Shown: piece after piece, positions 1 through 13,043 of the stretch
Position numbering within the stretch: position 1 is the first letter of the stretch
Layout of the letters: every line of letters starts with the position of its first letter
Assembly (NCBI GenBank): GCA_030549495.1
Contig: JAUIRK010001055.1
Location: forward strand, 309,001 to 373,000
Direction: 5' to 3'
Source: Nectonema munidae
Taxonomy: Eukaryota; Nematomorpha; Nectonematoida; Nectonematidae
Length of the DNA stretch: 64,000 nt
Notes under the pieces: model-generated
Database searches by the model: none
Seen by the model: only the letters and a program-made list of their open reading frames with translations
What the model was told of the DNA's origin: nothing
Position numbers and translations under genes: made by a program

Positions 1-3000
1 TTTTGACATCAAGACATAAGAGAAGCAAAGCTATAGACTCCAGCACTCATCTAAAATTGATGGGAAGATAATTTGAAAAGTCTATAAAATTCAAATGAGA
101 TTCTTTATATCACACACCTAGCGTTTCACATTCTTTTTAATTTTTCCAAAAAAAGCTCTTTTAAATTAAGAGCCATTGAAGGTTATCGTAGAAAAGAAAT
201 ATTTATCAAAATTAACAGCTTCCTAATTAATTAACTTACTGAAAAACTAATTATTATCAAACTTCTACAATATAAAAATATGGAATAACTTCTTAGATTT
301 ATTTATAATACATAACATTGTGAAATAATGGGAAAAATATGCGAAATTGGAACTGTGGCGCTAACAAGTGAGTGTCAATTCGGTTGCTATCTAATTTAAA
401 GTCATATAAAATGCCAATTAATCAGTTTAGCAATTTCTAATTTGTATATATAATTAAAAGTTAGTGAATTAATTGCTATAGCTAGGTAATTAATCGGATA
501 GATAACGTTTCTAAACCCGCTAAAAAGGTAACTTATAGCCTTTGTATAGTATTTTTTACATCACTAAATTGTGAAGTGGCTATTTTAAAGAAAAGCTGTC
601 CTAATTTTGCGCTTTTCAAAACAATGGTCCGTGTAACAAATTAAGCTGAAAAAAGGAACTCATTTCTACTGAGACTTGTTGAGATAACACATTTAATGCT
701 CTTAATCGGAAATTATAACCCTAACCCGGAAACTAGGTAAATTTTACACGATTTTCTTTTGAATACTGATTCGTTTATAAAGAACTTGTGAAGTAGGGGA
801 ATTTAAAAGTTCAAAGCCGCTGTATTCGTAGGGCAAGTATAGATGGGGGTATTTGCAAACAGATTTGAAGATAAAAGAAAAGTATAGAAGAAGCAAGTAT
901 GCAAAGCTTTTCTCTATCTTGTAAATCTTCTTAAAAAACGAGCATTTTCAATAGCCGGAGTGATAAAAATCAGCACAAAATGCTACAAGAGAGCGTTTTT
1001 TAAACAAAATGTCGAAGCAGCAGCACAAAAAGAAGAAGTGCACTTAGGAAGAGCTATCAGATTGTGCATGATAAAGACAATAAACTTACTCTTCTGCAGT
1101 GGGAGGGCGAGGGGGCAGGTAGCAATTATGTATCTGAAGATGGCGGCACAAGATTCATATCGCCATCTTAATGACAATAAAGAGAACATATATTCTTTCT
1201 TTCACCTGCGTGTTTACTTATTTTCCTGGCAATTTCAAACGTTTATGCACACACACACACTCACTCACACCCACATAAATAATATTGATTTAGGGTTGGT
1301 GCTCTTCGAACCAAACACCTGCACTCATCATTTTCCAGTTCCTCTCACCTCTCATTGATATGCTTGTAAGGTCATTTCACCTTCTTTCATTATCCCCTTA
1401 AAACCCTATTCCCTTCCTCATCCCAAACATGTGTTTGTAGTGATGAGAAGGTATGAATGATCCTTGCAGAAAGATTTTTGTTAAAACGCAAAGATCCACT
1501 ATCTTTGATTTATTTAATAGCTTTAAGATCACGTTCTACCTTTGAATCCCAATTGTTAGATATCTCAATCATTTATAAATATTTCAATTTTTTCATTGGC
1601 ATAATAAAATTTATAAGTCAATAAAGTACATTCGCTAAAGATATTTTATCACAGTGAGAATTAGATATGGTAATCGTAAGGACTTAGATATGCAAATGTA
1701 CCTTCCATAATTTTCCTATGTTTGCAGGTTAATTTTGGAAAAAGTTTGTAAGGACAAATGTTTAACAATCTAACTCTAATGCTTAAGTTTGCCAAAGTGT
1801 ATAAAATATTCTATTTATAAATCCGCTGTGTCTTATATTTGCGTTTTAGTTTAGCATATTTCCGTCAATAATCAGGAGTTTGGTTGTTCACTACCTTTTC
1901 AGGCAAGACTCTTAGAAATGAGATAGTAGCATTTACTAAGAAAGTTTGTTAGATTTCTTAGTCGTAATGCTAACCTTGAACTTAATTAAGAAAATACTTA
2001 AATACGAAAGGTAGCCAACATTTCTTCTCTTTCACTTTTAGGATCTATTCAAGAATTAACACTTAAGTTGCGTTCCGTTTAAGCGTAGGCTATGGGATAC
2101 CAATCATTTTGTAAGCAATCCATCAGAAGAAGTAGTTTGGTATAACCCTAAATAAAATAGTTAGTGTTTTACTTAGATATTGCGATATGCACTCAGTTTT
2201 TGTTGTTGCATTCTTGTGGTTTTGCTGCTTTGATCATTATCTATAGTTTCAGGCACAAAAGAACACCAGTGTTCCAAAAAACGTCAGCTTAAGTTATAGA
2301 AAAACTCTTTGAGAAAAAAAGCGATCGATAGAACACCAATACAGGAAAGGGTTAAAAAGCATGAATATTTAATTAGTTTTAAAATTAAATGAATTTTTTT
2401 GTAACACTAACTAATTAAGCAACAATGAGCAATGATTAACCAACTATATATATATATATCTTTAAGAAGGATTCACTTACTATTTTTATGCAAAACTAAA
2501 AATACTTTTTTATAACTTTTTTTTATAAATAAATTATATAAAATATATATGCCCTTTTTTACTTTAATTTCGTACTTTTTTACTTCAAATTTTGTTTAAT
2601 TTTAAGTTTCTTTTTTTGTATTTATAAATAGATTTTAAATATTTGAAACTTATATATAGTTCTCCTTATTTTAAACTTTATTGCATACTTGTTATTTTAT
2701 TTTCTCTAATAAAAATGAAAAAGTTTGACATTTCGACCAAGACAAAATTCCAAGAACTTACAAACAAATTTCTAAAGTTCTCAAAGAACAATGTGCTGCC
2801 CATTTTTTTATTACTGTTAATCATAATCAGTGACGTACATAGGACTTTACAGCGCCAAAAATTGGACACCATATAAGTAGGGCTAGAGAGTGCTGTGGAC
2901 CCCCTAAATTTTTCAAATCAAAATTTGATTGATGGAATTTGGAAAATATTTATATCAAATTATAATCACTTTGTTAATTATTATTGCACTATAATCTTGC

Positions 3001-3690
3001 TACATTTCCTTTCTCCTATATATGAAGGATGAAATAAAAAATAAAAGCATTGTAAACATAGGACGAGTGTTTTTTTAGCTTAATTTTATTTCTAGCTACG
3101 AGCCTGCATATTGGAATATATGGCATGCAAAATAAGGGGACATGCTATTCATTTATTAATTAATTTTTGCATTACATTTTAGTAAGTTAAATTTTATTTT
3201 ATCTTTTAATCAAATTTTTTTATAAAAACGTTGCAAATATAAAAAAGAAATCTAATTGGAAAGAAAATTAAATCAAAAATAAAAAAACTTAAAGTAAAAA
3301 AGGACGAACTTAAATTGAAAATGGTGTATCAAACCTTTGAACGATAAAATGTAATTTATAAGCACTTAATTTTATCAAATTGAGGAATGTGCTTAGATTT
3401 CAAGTGACGTGTCTATTTTTGAATTGATTGGATATTTATTCTGAAAACCTCAAATCAAATATCGTATTTAAATTTTCAACAAGGGCGAGAATTGAAACTA
3501 TATTTCACTAATTTGAAATGATTTATGCTCTGTGTATTTTCCATTTATAAAATAGTGTAAGCAATATAACGCATAAGTGTTCATGTTTGTATAAAAGGTA
3601 CACTCTTAAGACAGAAAGTTTAGCGATGTGAGGTAATGAATTTCCAAGACATGCTTCAGATGAAAGTTATCATCTCATTAAATTGTCATG
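1..3690. other. AT-rich noncoding stretch
   Basis: I see no gene here. The short open frames (for example 960-1358) have no recognisable domain, and much of the coding sense is low-complexity. A short CA-rich microsatellite lies at 1248-1277 and a TA run near 2444-2458. The 1080-1190 part is somewhat richer in G and C than its surroundings, but I find no exon there. Confidence 0.6.
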
Positions 3691-4196
3691 ATATGATTTA
3701 GGAGAACAATGGGGGATTAAAGTGATTACCACTAAAAGTTCGGTGATCACGCCTCCTCTATCCCATGTTTCACCAAAACCCCCTTTCTCTACTCATTGTC
3801 TTGCTCGCGTGAAACAAAAAGCCCGTGGCATTACCCGTTTAAACTCTTCTTTTTTTTAATTAAAAGTAAGGAGAAAAATTAATTAAAATTGTTTGTTAAG
3901 CTAACAAATTGCCATCTTAAAAAGAAACAAGCTTTCAATTGTCGTGTGAGTGAGTGATTGTGTGTGTGTGTGTGTGCGTCTCTCTGTGTTGTGTTTAGGG
4001 AGAGGCCGTACTCCTTCTTTTCACCACCATTTCGCGCAATACAGTATTTACCACGTTAGCATCTCGAAGCATCTCACCAGTCAGCCTACTTCCACCACAA
4101 AAACGCTAGTTGCCTAGGAAAGGACTTTCTACCCAAATTTCCTTTTCAAAGCTAAGTTGTTCGGAGTCATTTGTATATTTCCTTCTCCAAAATAGA
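3691..4196 (+). promoter_or_regulatory. GC-elevated promoter/5' UTR-like stretch
   Basis: This stretch is clearly richer in G and C than the AT-rich sequence around it. It contains a (GT)n run (about 3959-3977), pyrimidine-rich blocks and no long open frame. It ends directly before a candidate signal-peptide exon (4197-4254) that runs into a perfect GTAAGT donor. I infer a promoter and 5' untranslated leader. There is no clear TATA box, so the transcription start cannot be placed. Confidence 0.35.
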
Positions 4197-4254
4197 ATGT
4201 TATACACTTCTCTTCTCACCTTGTTCACGTTGATTTCCTTTCATCAATTTTTGC
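4197..4254 (+). CDS. candidate first coding exon with signal peptide
   Basis: An ATG opens a 19-codon frame (MLYTSLLTLFTLISFHQFL) that reads like a secretory signal peptide: a short N-terminus, then a Leu/Phe/Ile-rich core. The next bases are GTAAGTGG, a near-ideal 5' splice site, leaving one nucleotide of an unfinished codon (phase 1). The GC-elevated stretch upstream would serve as promoter and leader. Two downstream exons accept a phase-1 partner: the candidate at 24835 and the large exon at 27924. It could therefore be an alternative first exon of the 26292-32219 gene, 20 kb upstream, or belong to another gene whose later exons I cannot identify. The family is unknown. The call rests on the signal-peptide-plus-donor pattern only. 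Confidence 0.4.
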
Positions 4255-7200
4255 GTAAGTGGTATTAAAAATTTTGTCTTGACAAGTCATTCTTCCTTAT
4301 ATGAAAGCAGTAACTCTACAAGCTACAAATATCTTATAGGCCAGGTTTTCTCAGCGGTGGGCCAATCGTCAGCTTCTAAGCCAAAATGGCATTCAGGTGG
4401 GCAATCTTTTTAAGAGACAGTTTGACAATGTAAAACCAAATATTCATGAATTTTTTCAAAAATTTACTTTTTACTTAAGAATTTAATGTAGTCAGAATCA
4501 TAGTTAAAATTTCTCAACTGGAACATCACTTATTTTTCATAATTATACAGATTTCTTTAAGCTCAAAAAAAAGAATGGGGAATAAATCCATTTTCTTGAA
4601 ATTACTAACACATAGAATAAAAGTTTTATTGGACTTAAATGGAATGAAAATTGAAAATAAAGTTTTAAATAACATCAAAGATTTTCTCTATTTTTTTTCA
4701 TTCATAGTGGGCCATTTTAAAAATTTTTACAATCTCAGTAGCCAATTTATGTAAAAAGGGACATAACATCATTTGGGTATAAATTGAGAAATAAATTTCT
4801 GATATTTCTTTCTATTCATTATTTATTGTAGATAGGATACGTTAGTTGAATATTTTTCAATGGATGTGGTGTAACTAAAATGAAAATTGCTATTCACACA
4901 TGCGAAAAGTTTTTACCAAATTTTCACTTCAAAGATATCCGGCGATACAAATGTTATTTTTAATATAACATATTCATATTATTTTTAGTGATTCATTTTA
5001 ACTTTCGTTATTTTTATCAAAGTTAGTATAGGATCGTTTTTGAAGTTTGAACTTATGATAGAATTTAAATGGAGAAAAGTCTGGGAGAGAAATCTTCTAA
5101 TAAAATCAAATGAAAAGAAATTAAGAATGATGATTGTGTGGTACATAGATTTCACTAGTAACTTTCTTGCCCTGAAATCGCCTGAACGGCGTGATCTGAA
5201 GATGACCAGAGTAGTCGTGAATGAATCCTTTCAAACGTATATCCCTTGAATAAAGTCCTTACTGTTTATCATTTTTTTAATCAATTTTTAATATTACAAA
5301 TCTATTTCGTTATGAGCGAATAGTTATCTTTTACTCCAAATCAATACCTTGATTAATAATAGCCTTTAGCAGAAATGAATCGAGATAAAACAGCCTTTAC
5401 AAGGAATATATGTTGGAGCCAAATAAAAAAATAGTTATGAATGAGACATGTTAAAAACAATACCATAAAATACATTATATAAATGTGTATTATTATTTTT
5501 TGGTATATACAATAGGAAATGTATTATACACTGCAAATTTATGACATGTGCTATTTGACGATTGGATGACAGATAAGAGCCTTTAAGAAGTCCTCCATAT
5601 AAATATGTTGAATCATATTAGTTCTGCAATGTCCTAGTAATGGTGTTTATTTTGCCAGAAAAGATAAAGTTGTTAACTAAATTTAGTTATCATTGATGCA
5701 AAAAAATGGGGGGGGGGGGGGGGGTGCAAACATTTTTTGGCAGAGGCCCATCTTGTTTAATTATAAGCTCTACTTTGCTCTCTCTGCTTCTTTAGATATG
5801 AAAACCTAAGATACCTTGAATTTTAGCAATTTCAAATCTGTGTCTAATTTCGAACGTTTTGTATCCTAAACTAAATCTAAATGTATGATACTTTTTCATT
5901 GAAAAAGTTTGTTGGTATTTTTTATTGATTATTATATTACGGTTTTAAAACTCAGATGTAGTTGTCTCTTCAGAAAATAATCAAGAAAAATATATGAAAA
6001 AAAATATATTTTTTTTTACATACGTACCACAAAATATTTTGAAGCTATAAAAGCATCAATGTGTCACGTGTTGACGTCAGCTCGACGAATTTAGTGCTAG
6101 AGGATTAAATTCAAACCTAGAGATTATTATAGTCGCCTCGCTTTTGGCTTTTGAAAATGAACTAGCCAAATTGGGCAAATCATTTCTCACATCGATTCTC
6201 TCTCTCTTTCTTGTAAAGTCCTCTGCGTCTCCTTTTTATCAAAAGAAAACATGGAGACCAAAATGAAGCAGAATGCTGATCTAAATACGCTTATATAACT
6301 TACATTTTGACAGCACGCCTTTCACAATGTACTCATTAACACACATTCTTCTTTGTTTCTTCGCTAATAACAAAACATAATCACAGGTGCATGTGCTTCT
6401 TAACTTTAATGTGAATCTCTCTCCTTTCCACGTAAGATACGCCTTTCTTAGCCCGTCTTGAATAAAATGCCTACTTTTTAATAAATTCGCGACAAATTCA
6501 CTTCTTTTGCACGTATCCAACATACATATGCTAACGATTTTTTTGGCCATTTTTTTAAATCAGAATTGCATCGTATTTAAATTATTATCATATATATCTT
6601 GGAAGTAAAAAGCCCATCTTTCGTCTTCTGGTTATTGAGGATCAGTGTGAGATGGGTGTACTAAGAAATGAAAGGCATCTCTTCTAAAATTTATAAAGAT
6701 TTCATTGAAAAAGAAGGCAGACCAATAAATAGCCTTGAAAAATATGGTCCTCAAAGGATTAAGCCATATCGTAATTTTGCAAAGATTCAAACGATTTCTT
6801 GTTTTCAGCTACTTTTATATCACATTAATGAATTTTGTCTGCTTTTTCTCGGATCAGATGTTTTAACTCATTTAATTCCATCGTTATTTTGAATTGTTAG
6901 AAGCAGGATGAATAGAAATTCATTTTTTCATTAAAAAAGAATCAAGACTGGCATTTATTGTTTTACTTGCCTTTCTTTGAACAGTCAAAAAAAGAACAAA
7001 ATCTAAAAGTTATTAAACACTCTGAGAGAAGTGATAAATTAATTGAAGTGTTAAGTTTTTACATATCCTATCAATTTGCAAAAAGAAGTATACCATATGA
7101 AAAAATCTCATTTTTGAAATATTTCTAGAACCACTATCAAATATCTACATTTCATTTAACAAATAAATATTCAAGATCCTCATAGGGAAAATAAAATTCA

Positions 7201-9676
7201 CAATTCATCTATACCCAAGAGAATAAATTCATTCCTCTCCTTTCACGTACACTAAGGAAATGATTGTTTTTCCGTGAATATAATATCACCAATCGTAAAA
7301 CATCTATTCTAGATGTTAGAATAAATATTGAACATCGAAATTCCTTCAAGTTGATTCGAATTTTCGCGTAGCGCATTTTTTGTGACTTAAAATTCACAAA
7401 GGTCTCACAAAATTAAATTTTTTTTTGTATTAAAAATATGGTTGAATAGCACATCATCCATCTAATGCACTCAGTTTGATTAATGTACTTTATAGTCGAA
7501 CCGCTTTATCATTGGTCCGTGTTCAATACACTCGTTTAATTTCGTCCTGACACAATTAAAAATATAATTCCCTTTCAAAAAAATTATTATTTTTTTTATC
7601 TCTGCATAGTTTGAATTTACATTTATTTAACTAATTGCCTTAATTAATTACTTTAACCAGTTGAGAAACAGTGTGACACAAATGTCGGAAGAAATGAAAA
7701 TCGACTGCTTGAAATTGGTCCTAAATTCAATTGAAAAAAGCAGTGGATTCGTTTTCAAAATTCTGGTCCTGTTAAACACAATTTACATATTATATCGGAT
7801 TATTATCGAGCTTTTTGATTGGTATGATAGGAACATATTTACGGCATTTTGACACACTTTTCGTCATTACACTTAAATATAAAGAGAAGCGATTTGCCAG
7901 TGCAATTAGAATTGATTTCATTTGAACGCAAAATAATGAGTGTTTGGTTGCAAACAGGTACTCTTTTCCAGCCAATTACAATGCAGGCCGCACCCATATT
8001 TACCGTATGCTTCTTATCGTGGTAGGCTAGAAGTGCAGGGAGATGCTTGTTTTAATTACGCTGACTTGAATAAAGGTGGTATAAAATGTTAGTTAAAAAC
8101 GCACCCTTATTTTCACGTTAACATGTGTGCAATTTGTGCAAGCAAGGCTGACAGACTACTGATCAAGGAAGAAAGAAAAACATAATGATGATGTTGCGTA
8201 TTTACTTTTCAAATGTTTTCAGTGCAAGGTGTAATAAATATTAAGAAGGCGTAGGGAATAAATAACATTATTTTTCCACTTACTTATTACTGAAGGCTGT
8301 GGGAAAATGAAGAGAACAACACTTCTTTGAATTCAGGCACTCACTTCAAATCCACAAACGTCCTTCCAGAAATACCCGCACCCGACATCCTCACTCCCTC
8401 CGCATCTCACTTATCACGGAATGAACCCGACACGTACTCACGTAAGTTGAGTTAGCCAACTTTTTTCTACTTTATCACATTCCTCTTCCAAATCATCAGA
8501 CACCAAGAATAGCCCTAATGATCAAAATTTTCAATCACAACATGACAGCCTTCATTTCAGGATGGGACTAGGGGTTCCTCACTTTAATAAAAGAATTTTC
8601 TATTTTTAAATATTTTATATTATTTCACAGTTTTCTGTCAGAGTAGTGTTTGTTAAAATAAAAATTTTGAAAAAATGTACTCCTTTCCTCCCCCGACATT
8701 TTTGAATGCACAGTATTGTCAAAATGAAGCACACAAAAGCCACATGCCATAACTTCTTTTCATGAGGCCATGCAGAAAACTAAGATATAGTAGTAGATAT
8801 CACATTATGCTTATAAATGATTTTGTAGCTAAACCAGATGAAACTGTAGCACAAAATGTCTCCTGGAAAAGAGGAATACTCACATCAACTATCATTTTAA
8901 CCCATTCTGGGTTAATCTTCCTGTAGAGAAGAAAGCAGACCAACTCGAATTTCCCATCGAATTCAATAGGGATTAGTCCAAATCATCTGCTTTGCGAGAA
9001 CGGATCAATTTTTAATTCAAATAATGTCTAAATTTTTTCTTCTCAAAGTTTACACATTTGACGAACACTATATATATATATAGAATAACTAGGGTTGCCA
9101 TATGTTCAGATTTTTCGGGACTTTCCCGCTTTTGCAGTCGCTTAATGACGAAATCACGGATGATTTATAAGAATTTCACTAATCTTATATGTCAAAAAGG
9201 AGTTTGCGGCAATTTAGATGCAAATGTGATTGTTTATCTCTTTTTTTTAGTCCTTTTCATTTCAAAGTATTCTTCATATTAAGAATAAGTCAAATTTGAA
9301 AAAATGTGTGTAAGAAATAAGTCTGTAATAAAAAATGAAAAAAAATTCAAAATTTTTAGTGAACTGTTGTGGTGGAATCAAAAATTTTTGAAATTAAAAT
9401 TTAAGTTTATTTACATCATACTACATTATTTATAGTTTTCGAATCAAAATTTCTTTAGATCGACATCACCATTTTGGCCATAAAAAGTGTTGATCAAACG
9501 ATAATTTCACAAATTCTTTCATGAAATGTAAATTAGTTCCATTTTTTTGCAGGGGCGTTTATAAATTTCTCATATTACTCCCCACTTTTTCATACCATAT
9601 GTGGCTCTTGGAGAGAATATAATTATAATTATTTCCAGTGCTGGGGAGTCTAACATTTTTGGCCAATCATTTGCCG
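4255..9676. other. AT-rich noncoding stretch (possible intron)
   Basis: I see no recognisable gene. A hAT-terminus-like sequence (TTTTCTCAGCGGTGGGCC) lies near 4345. A run of 17 G is at 5708-5724. A small GC rise at 8340-8447 ends in ATG plus seven codons followed by GTAAGT (8421-8447), a weak first-exon candidate. An acceptor-like site before 7661 opens a short frame with a hydrophobic stretch, but no partner exon is evident. Confidence 0.5.
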
Positions 9677-10025
9677 CCGATTTTGACTAATCAAATTTGT
9701 TCCCTAATTTGCATAATAGTTGACAGGTACTCAACCAATTTCTAGATGGGATTTAATGTGTTATATTTTGGAAAGCTATTGCTGGGTTTAAGATTATTGA
9801 AGAGTTAGCATTGGTGTTAGTATTATAGAGTTAGTATTAATTAAAGTTAATGTTAGGGTTATGGTTAGGTTTAGTGTTCTCCCAATTTTTCATTCATACA
9901 TTTCTTGATATTCTTGACAAACTTTTCTATTTCTTTGTATTAATACCCGCCAGACATATAGAAATATCTAAACATACATACACCTTACACACACACATCA
10001 TATACATGCATACGACATACATATT
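9677..10025 (+). repeat. dispersed repeat R1, copy 1, with TTAGGG-like microsatellite
   Basis: The segment starts with a unique-looking block (GATTTTGACTAATCAAATTT and on). It then carries a degenerate TTAGTG/TTAGGG-like simple repeat (about 9805-9880) and ends in a CATA/CACA-rich tail. The same order of parts occurs in reverse complement at about 19890-20226, so this is a mobile or duplicated repeat and not an interstitial telomere. No coding capacity is visible, and its class is unknown. Confidence 0.7.
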
Positions 10026-10998
10026 GATATTAGACACATATTGAAATACTTACAACTCAAAAACAGCGTTTTAGCCTCCGTATATCTTAAAACTTTCAAC
10101 TACGCCTCTAATTCCGACTCCAACTAAGAGCATATAAACGATATACAACTTCACAAAAAAATTTATGCATACATTTAAACAAAATTAACTTATGTATTTA
10201 AAATCATAACATGTTTTATTCAATTTTAAAAGAAACTAGTAGTATAAAGAGTATAAATGTATGCAAAATGTTTGATATATCAGTTATACCTAGACATTGG
10301 AATTATAAATTGTGATTATAATCTCAAATCCGACCCAACTATAGTTGGCCAAAATATTGTTAGGCTCCCCCCCCCCCCCCCCCGTCTTCAAATCCGACTC
10401 CGCAGCTCTGTTATCATATGTTCCAAAAAGCATTGACGAAAAAGATAGTAAAGAGGCATCAAAATGTCTAACACACATATGTTTAGAACAAGTGTGGACT
10501 ATAATTTTCGGCCCAGAGCCACCTTGAAGTCTACGTAAAGTTTTGCGTGCGACAATTAAAATTCCGTTAAATGGCATTTTGAGAACCTTTTTGCAAACTA
10601 AATAGTTTTATAAACTTGATAAAACTTTCGTTTTTTTAAAAGTGAATTAAAAATACTTTTCAATTAAGTTTTTCAAATTTTAAAATGGAGAGAGTCACAT
10701 AAAAAGTGTTGGAAGAGCACAATTTGCCAACCCCTAGATTAGAGGATCTTTAGAGGATTTTAGCATTCCCTCCCCTCAGAACTATTCTCCTCAGAACATT
10801 TTACTATTTCTCTGTTGTAATTCAATGATTAAAAAGGTCATTTTGCTAAAAGGTGTTTCAAGAATAAGCAAAAAAAAGGAAACATAGAAAATCCATTGGA
10901 TGGAAAAAGTTTATTAATCCTAGGCTATGTGATTTAATCTTTGAATCTTCACATTTGATAACATTGTAACAATTAAGTGCTCTAGTTAGAAGACAATT
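10026..10998. other. noncoding stretch with MITE-like fragments
   Basis: A run of 17 C (10367-10383) is followed by a TCCGACTCCGCAGCTCTG block. Its reverse complement resembles hAT-type MITE ends, and similar TCCGACTCC blocks are near 10110 and 56970. A second hAT-end-like word (reverse complement of GCCAACCCCTAG) is near 10725. I see no gene. Confidence 0.45.
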
Positions 10999-11223
10999 CT
11001 ACTCAGTGTGAAGGGTGATGTTGCAGTTTATCGACAAGCTTCTCGATTCTTGGTTTTGTTTCACTAAAGCACAGCGTAGGTCATGCTTCACTTCAAGTCT
11101 GTTGCGATATTTCGTTTTAACGTAGAGTGGTTGAGAGAAGACAGCCTCACAGGAATAAGTTGATGAAAATGGTAGAAGTTGGCGAAAAGCTAAGTCACAT
11201 AAATTTGGGTATGAAGCTGCCAT
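10999..11223 (-). pseudogene. hAT transposase C-terminal fragment (ZBED5/SCAND3-like)
   Basis: The minus-strand frame reads YPNLCDLAFRQLLPFSSTY, then CEAVFS, then VKTKYRNRLEVKHDLRCAL. This is the conserved hAT dimerisation region as found in ZBED5/SCAND3/FAM200-type transposases, which normally show LLPFSTTYLCE, an FS core, KTKxRNRL and DLRxAL. Only about 75 residues remain. The BED zinc finger and the DDE catalytic core are absent, so this is a truncated relic. No matching terminal repeats or target duplication were identified. A hAT-like terminus at 11330-11357 may belong to it or to another element. Confidence 0.75.
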
Positions 11224-11329
11224 TGATGACCAAAAAATGGGAGAGCTAACTACCCGCTAAACTCCTCTGGTTTTATTTATGCATAGCCTCAGATTATGGC
11301 CCAAAAATTTTTTGCTTTAAACCCAGAGG

Positions 11330-11357
11330 GCCATGGCCCACAGTTTGGGAACCAATG
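11330..11357 (-). repeat. hAT-type terminal sequence
   Basis: The reverse complement begins CATTGGTTCCCAAACTGTGG, which resembles the CAGTGGTTCCCAAACTGTGG ends of hAT elements. The element body on the inner side is not identifiable. Confidence 0.45.
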
Positions 11358-12680
11358 ATTACTAAATTAAAACATTTGGCAATTCCAAGTGCAATTATTT
11401 TCACTGCGTTTTGCATCAACAAACTTTAGGTGGAAAGACGTAGGCCTTTTTTGTGTGCTGAAAGCAGTGGTATAATTTTGAGACGTGCCTTTTTACACAG
11501 CCGTAAGATGGCTTAGTTGTGGAAGGTTTTATTTCCATTTTTTAAGCGTGGAGAAGAAATAAGTATTTTTTCTTACTAAAGAGCAAAGCTAATCCCTCGA
11601 TCTGCACTCCTACCTGGCTATCTAAATTAGCATTTGCCGTTGACATTGGATCTCATATGAATGAATTAAATCTAAAACTTTGAGGCAAAGATTTTAAAAA
11701 ATTACGTAGGGATTTCAAACCATATTTCAAAGATCATTTTTATTATTTGAAACACAATTAAAAAAATAAGTTTTTTCTCATTTTTAATGTTTCTAAGAAT
11801 TTTGCTCTACAATTACTGGAAGCCTTAATCTTTATTATCCTAAAAAAATTATTATCTGTGATTTGAAAAAAACATTTTTAAAAAGATTTTCAGATCTGGA
11901 TAAAGTTAAAAATGAACCTTTTCTGTTTCATAACCTATTTGATTGCAACTTAAATGCTGTGCTACTTCAATTATAGCTAGAACTTATTGATTTACAATCA
12001 AATGAAATGTTAAAATAAATCATAGAGAAAAAATTTGTGGAACTTCATTGTTATCAACCATTTCCAAAACTCGAAGAAATTTGCTGCTGGTATCGCCTCA
12101 CTCTTTGATACAACGTATGTTTGTTTTTAATAAACATTTTCAAAAATGAAGTATGTAGAGTCGACTTAACTAACAAGACTGACTGATGATGAACATTCAA
12201 AAGCATTACTTTTGATTGGATGCAAGGATTTAAAAGTTAACTTTAATGATTTTAAAAATTAAAAATCAATTATTAATTTTTTACTATACAAGTTTTAAAT
12301 ATTTTGTTTATATTTTGAATTTTTGTTTTGTTTGAAATTTTTTTTAAATAAAATAAAGCTTGCTTTATATTGTTTAAATTAAATAAGTATTAATAGGAAT
12401 TGTCATAATGCCAGTGTTTTTAACTTTTCAATATTCCAGCCCACGTTTTTTTAACTTTTCGGTTAGCTGGCCTGTTTATTAGAAAAAAGTTTTGTGATCC
12501 TGGTGTACAGGAATAAAGTCAGACTTTGAAAAGTATTATCCGTTTAGAGCACTAGATGAGAATGTATCGTACTTAATTTTCGGATTATACAATGAGCCAC
12601 TTTTGGCACATGCCCCATGTGTTGGCGACGCTTTCTCTAGATCTTTGGTGGACAAACTTTGATCAACGACCCACAAGATG
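11358..12680. other. AT-rich noncoding stretch
   Basis: I see no gene. The sequence is AT-rich with long A and T runs. A short stretch at 12590-12660 is a little richer in G and C, but no exon or transposon signature was found. Confidence 0.55.
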
Positions 12681-13043
12681 CCCTTGAATCCTTGGTACTT
12701 GTGGGTTGTCTCCCCCCCCCCCCACTCTAAAAAATTAAAAAAAAATTTTTTTTTTGAATTTAAATGATGAGTAAAAATAATAAATTACTTGTTTAAACAA
12801 GAGTCCAATACAAACTAATGTGTTTAAGTATTGTTTCAAAAAGATCTAAACAATCATTGACTAATGGAAATCATACAGCAAAAATGTAATAATTTGTTTA
12901 ATTTATTTTCATAAATTAAATATATTTATTTAATTATATATTTAAAATTATTAATTAATTAGTATTATAAAATTATTAAGTTGGAAAAAAATTTTTTGAG
13001 TGGGGGGGGGGGGGGAGATAACCCATAAGTACCGAATCCTTTC
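12681..13043. repeat. foldback (inverted-repeat) MITE with poly-C/poly-G arms
   Basis: The left arm (12681-12740) carries GGTACTTGTGGGTTGTCT, a C12 run and ACTCTAAAAAATT. The right arm (12985-13043) is its imperfect reverse complement: AATTTTTTGAGT, a G14 run, then AGATAACCCATAAGTACC. The middle is almost pure A/T. The shape is that of a non-autonomous inverted-repeat element. I could not fix the exact ends or a target duplication, so the superfamily is open. Confidence 0.65.

Noticed and set aside
9850-9880. TTAGGGTTATGGTTAGG as an interstitial telomere
   Set aside because: It is short and degenerate and belongs to a dispersed repeat whose inverted copy at 20065-20120 has the same layout.
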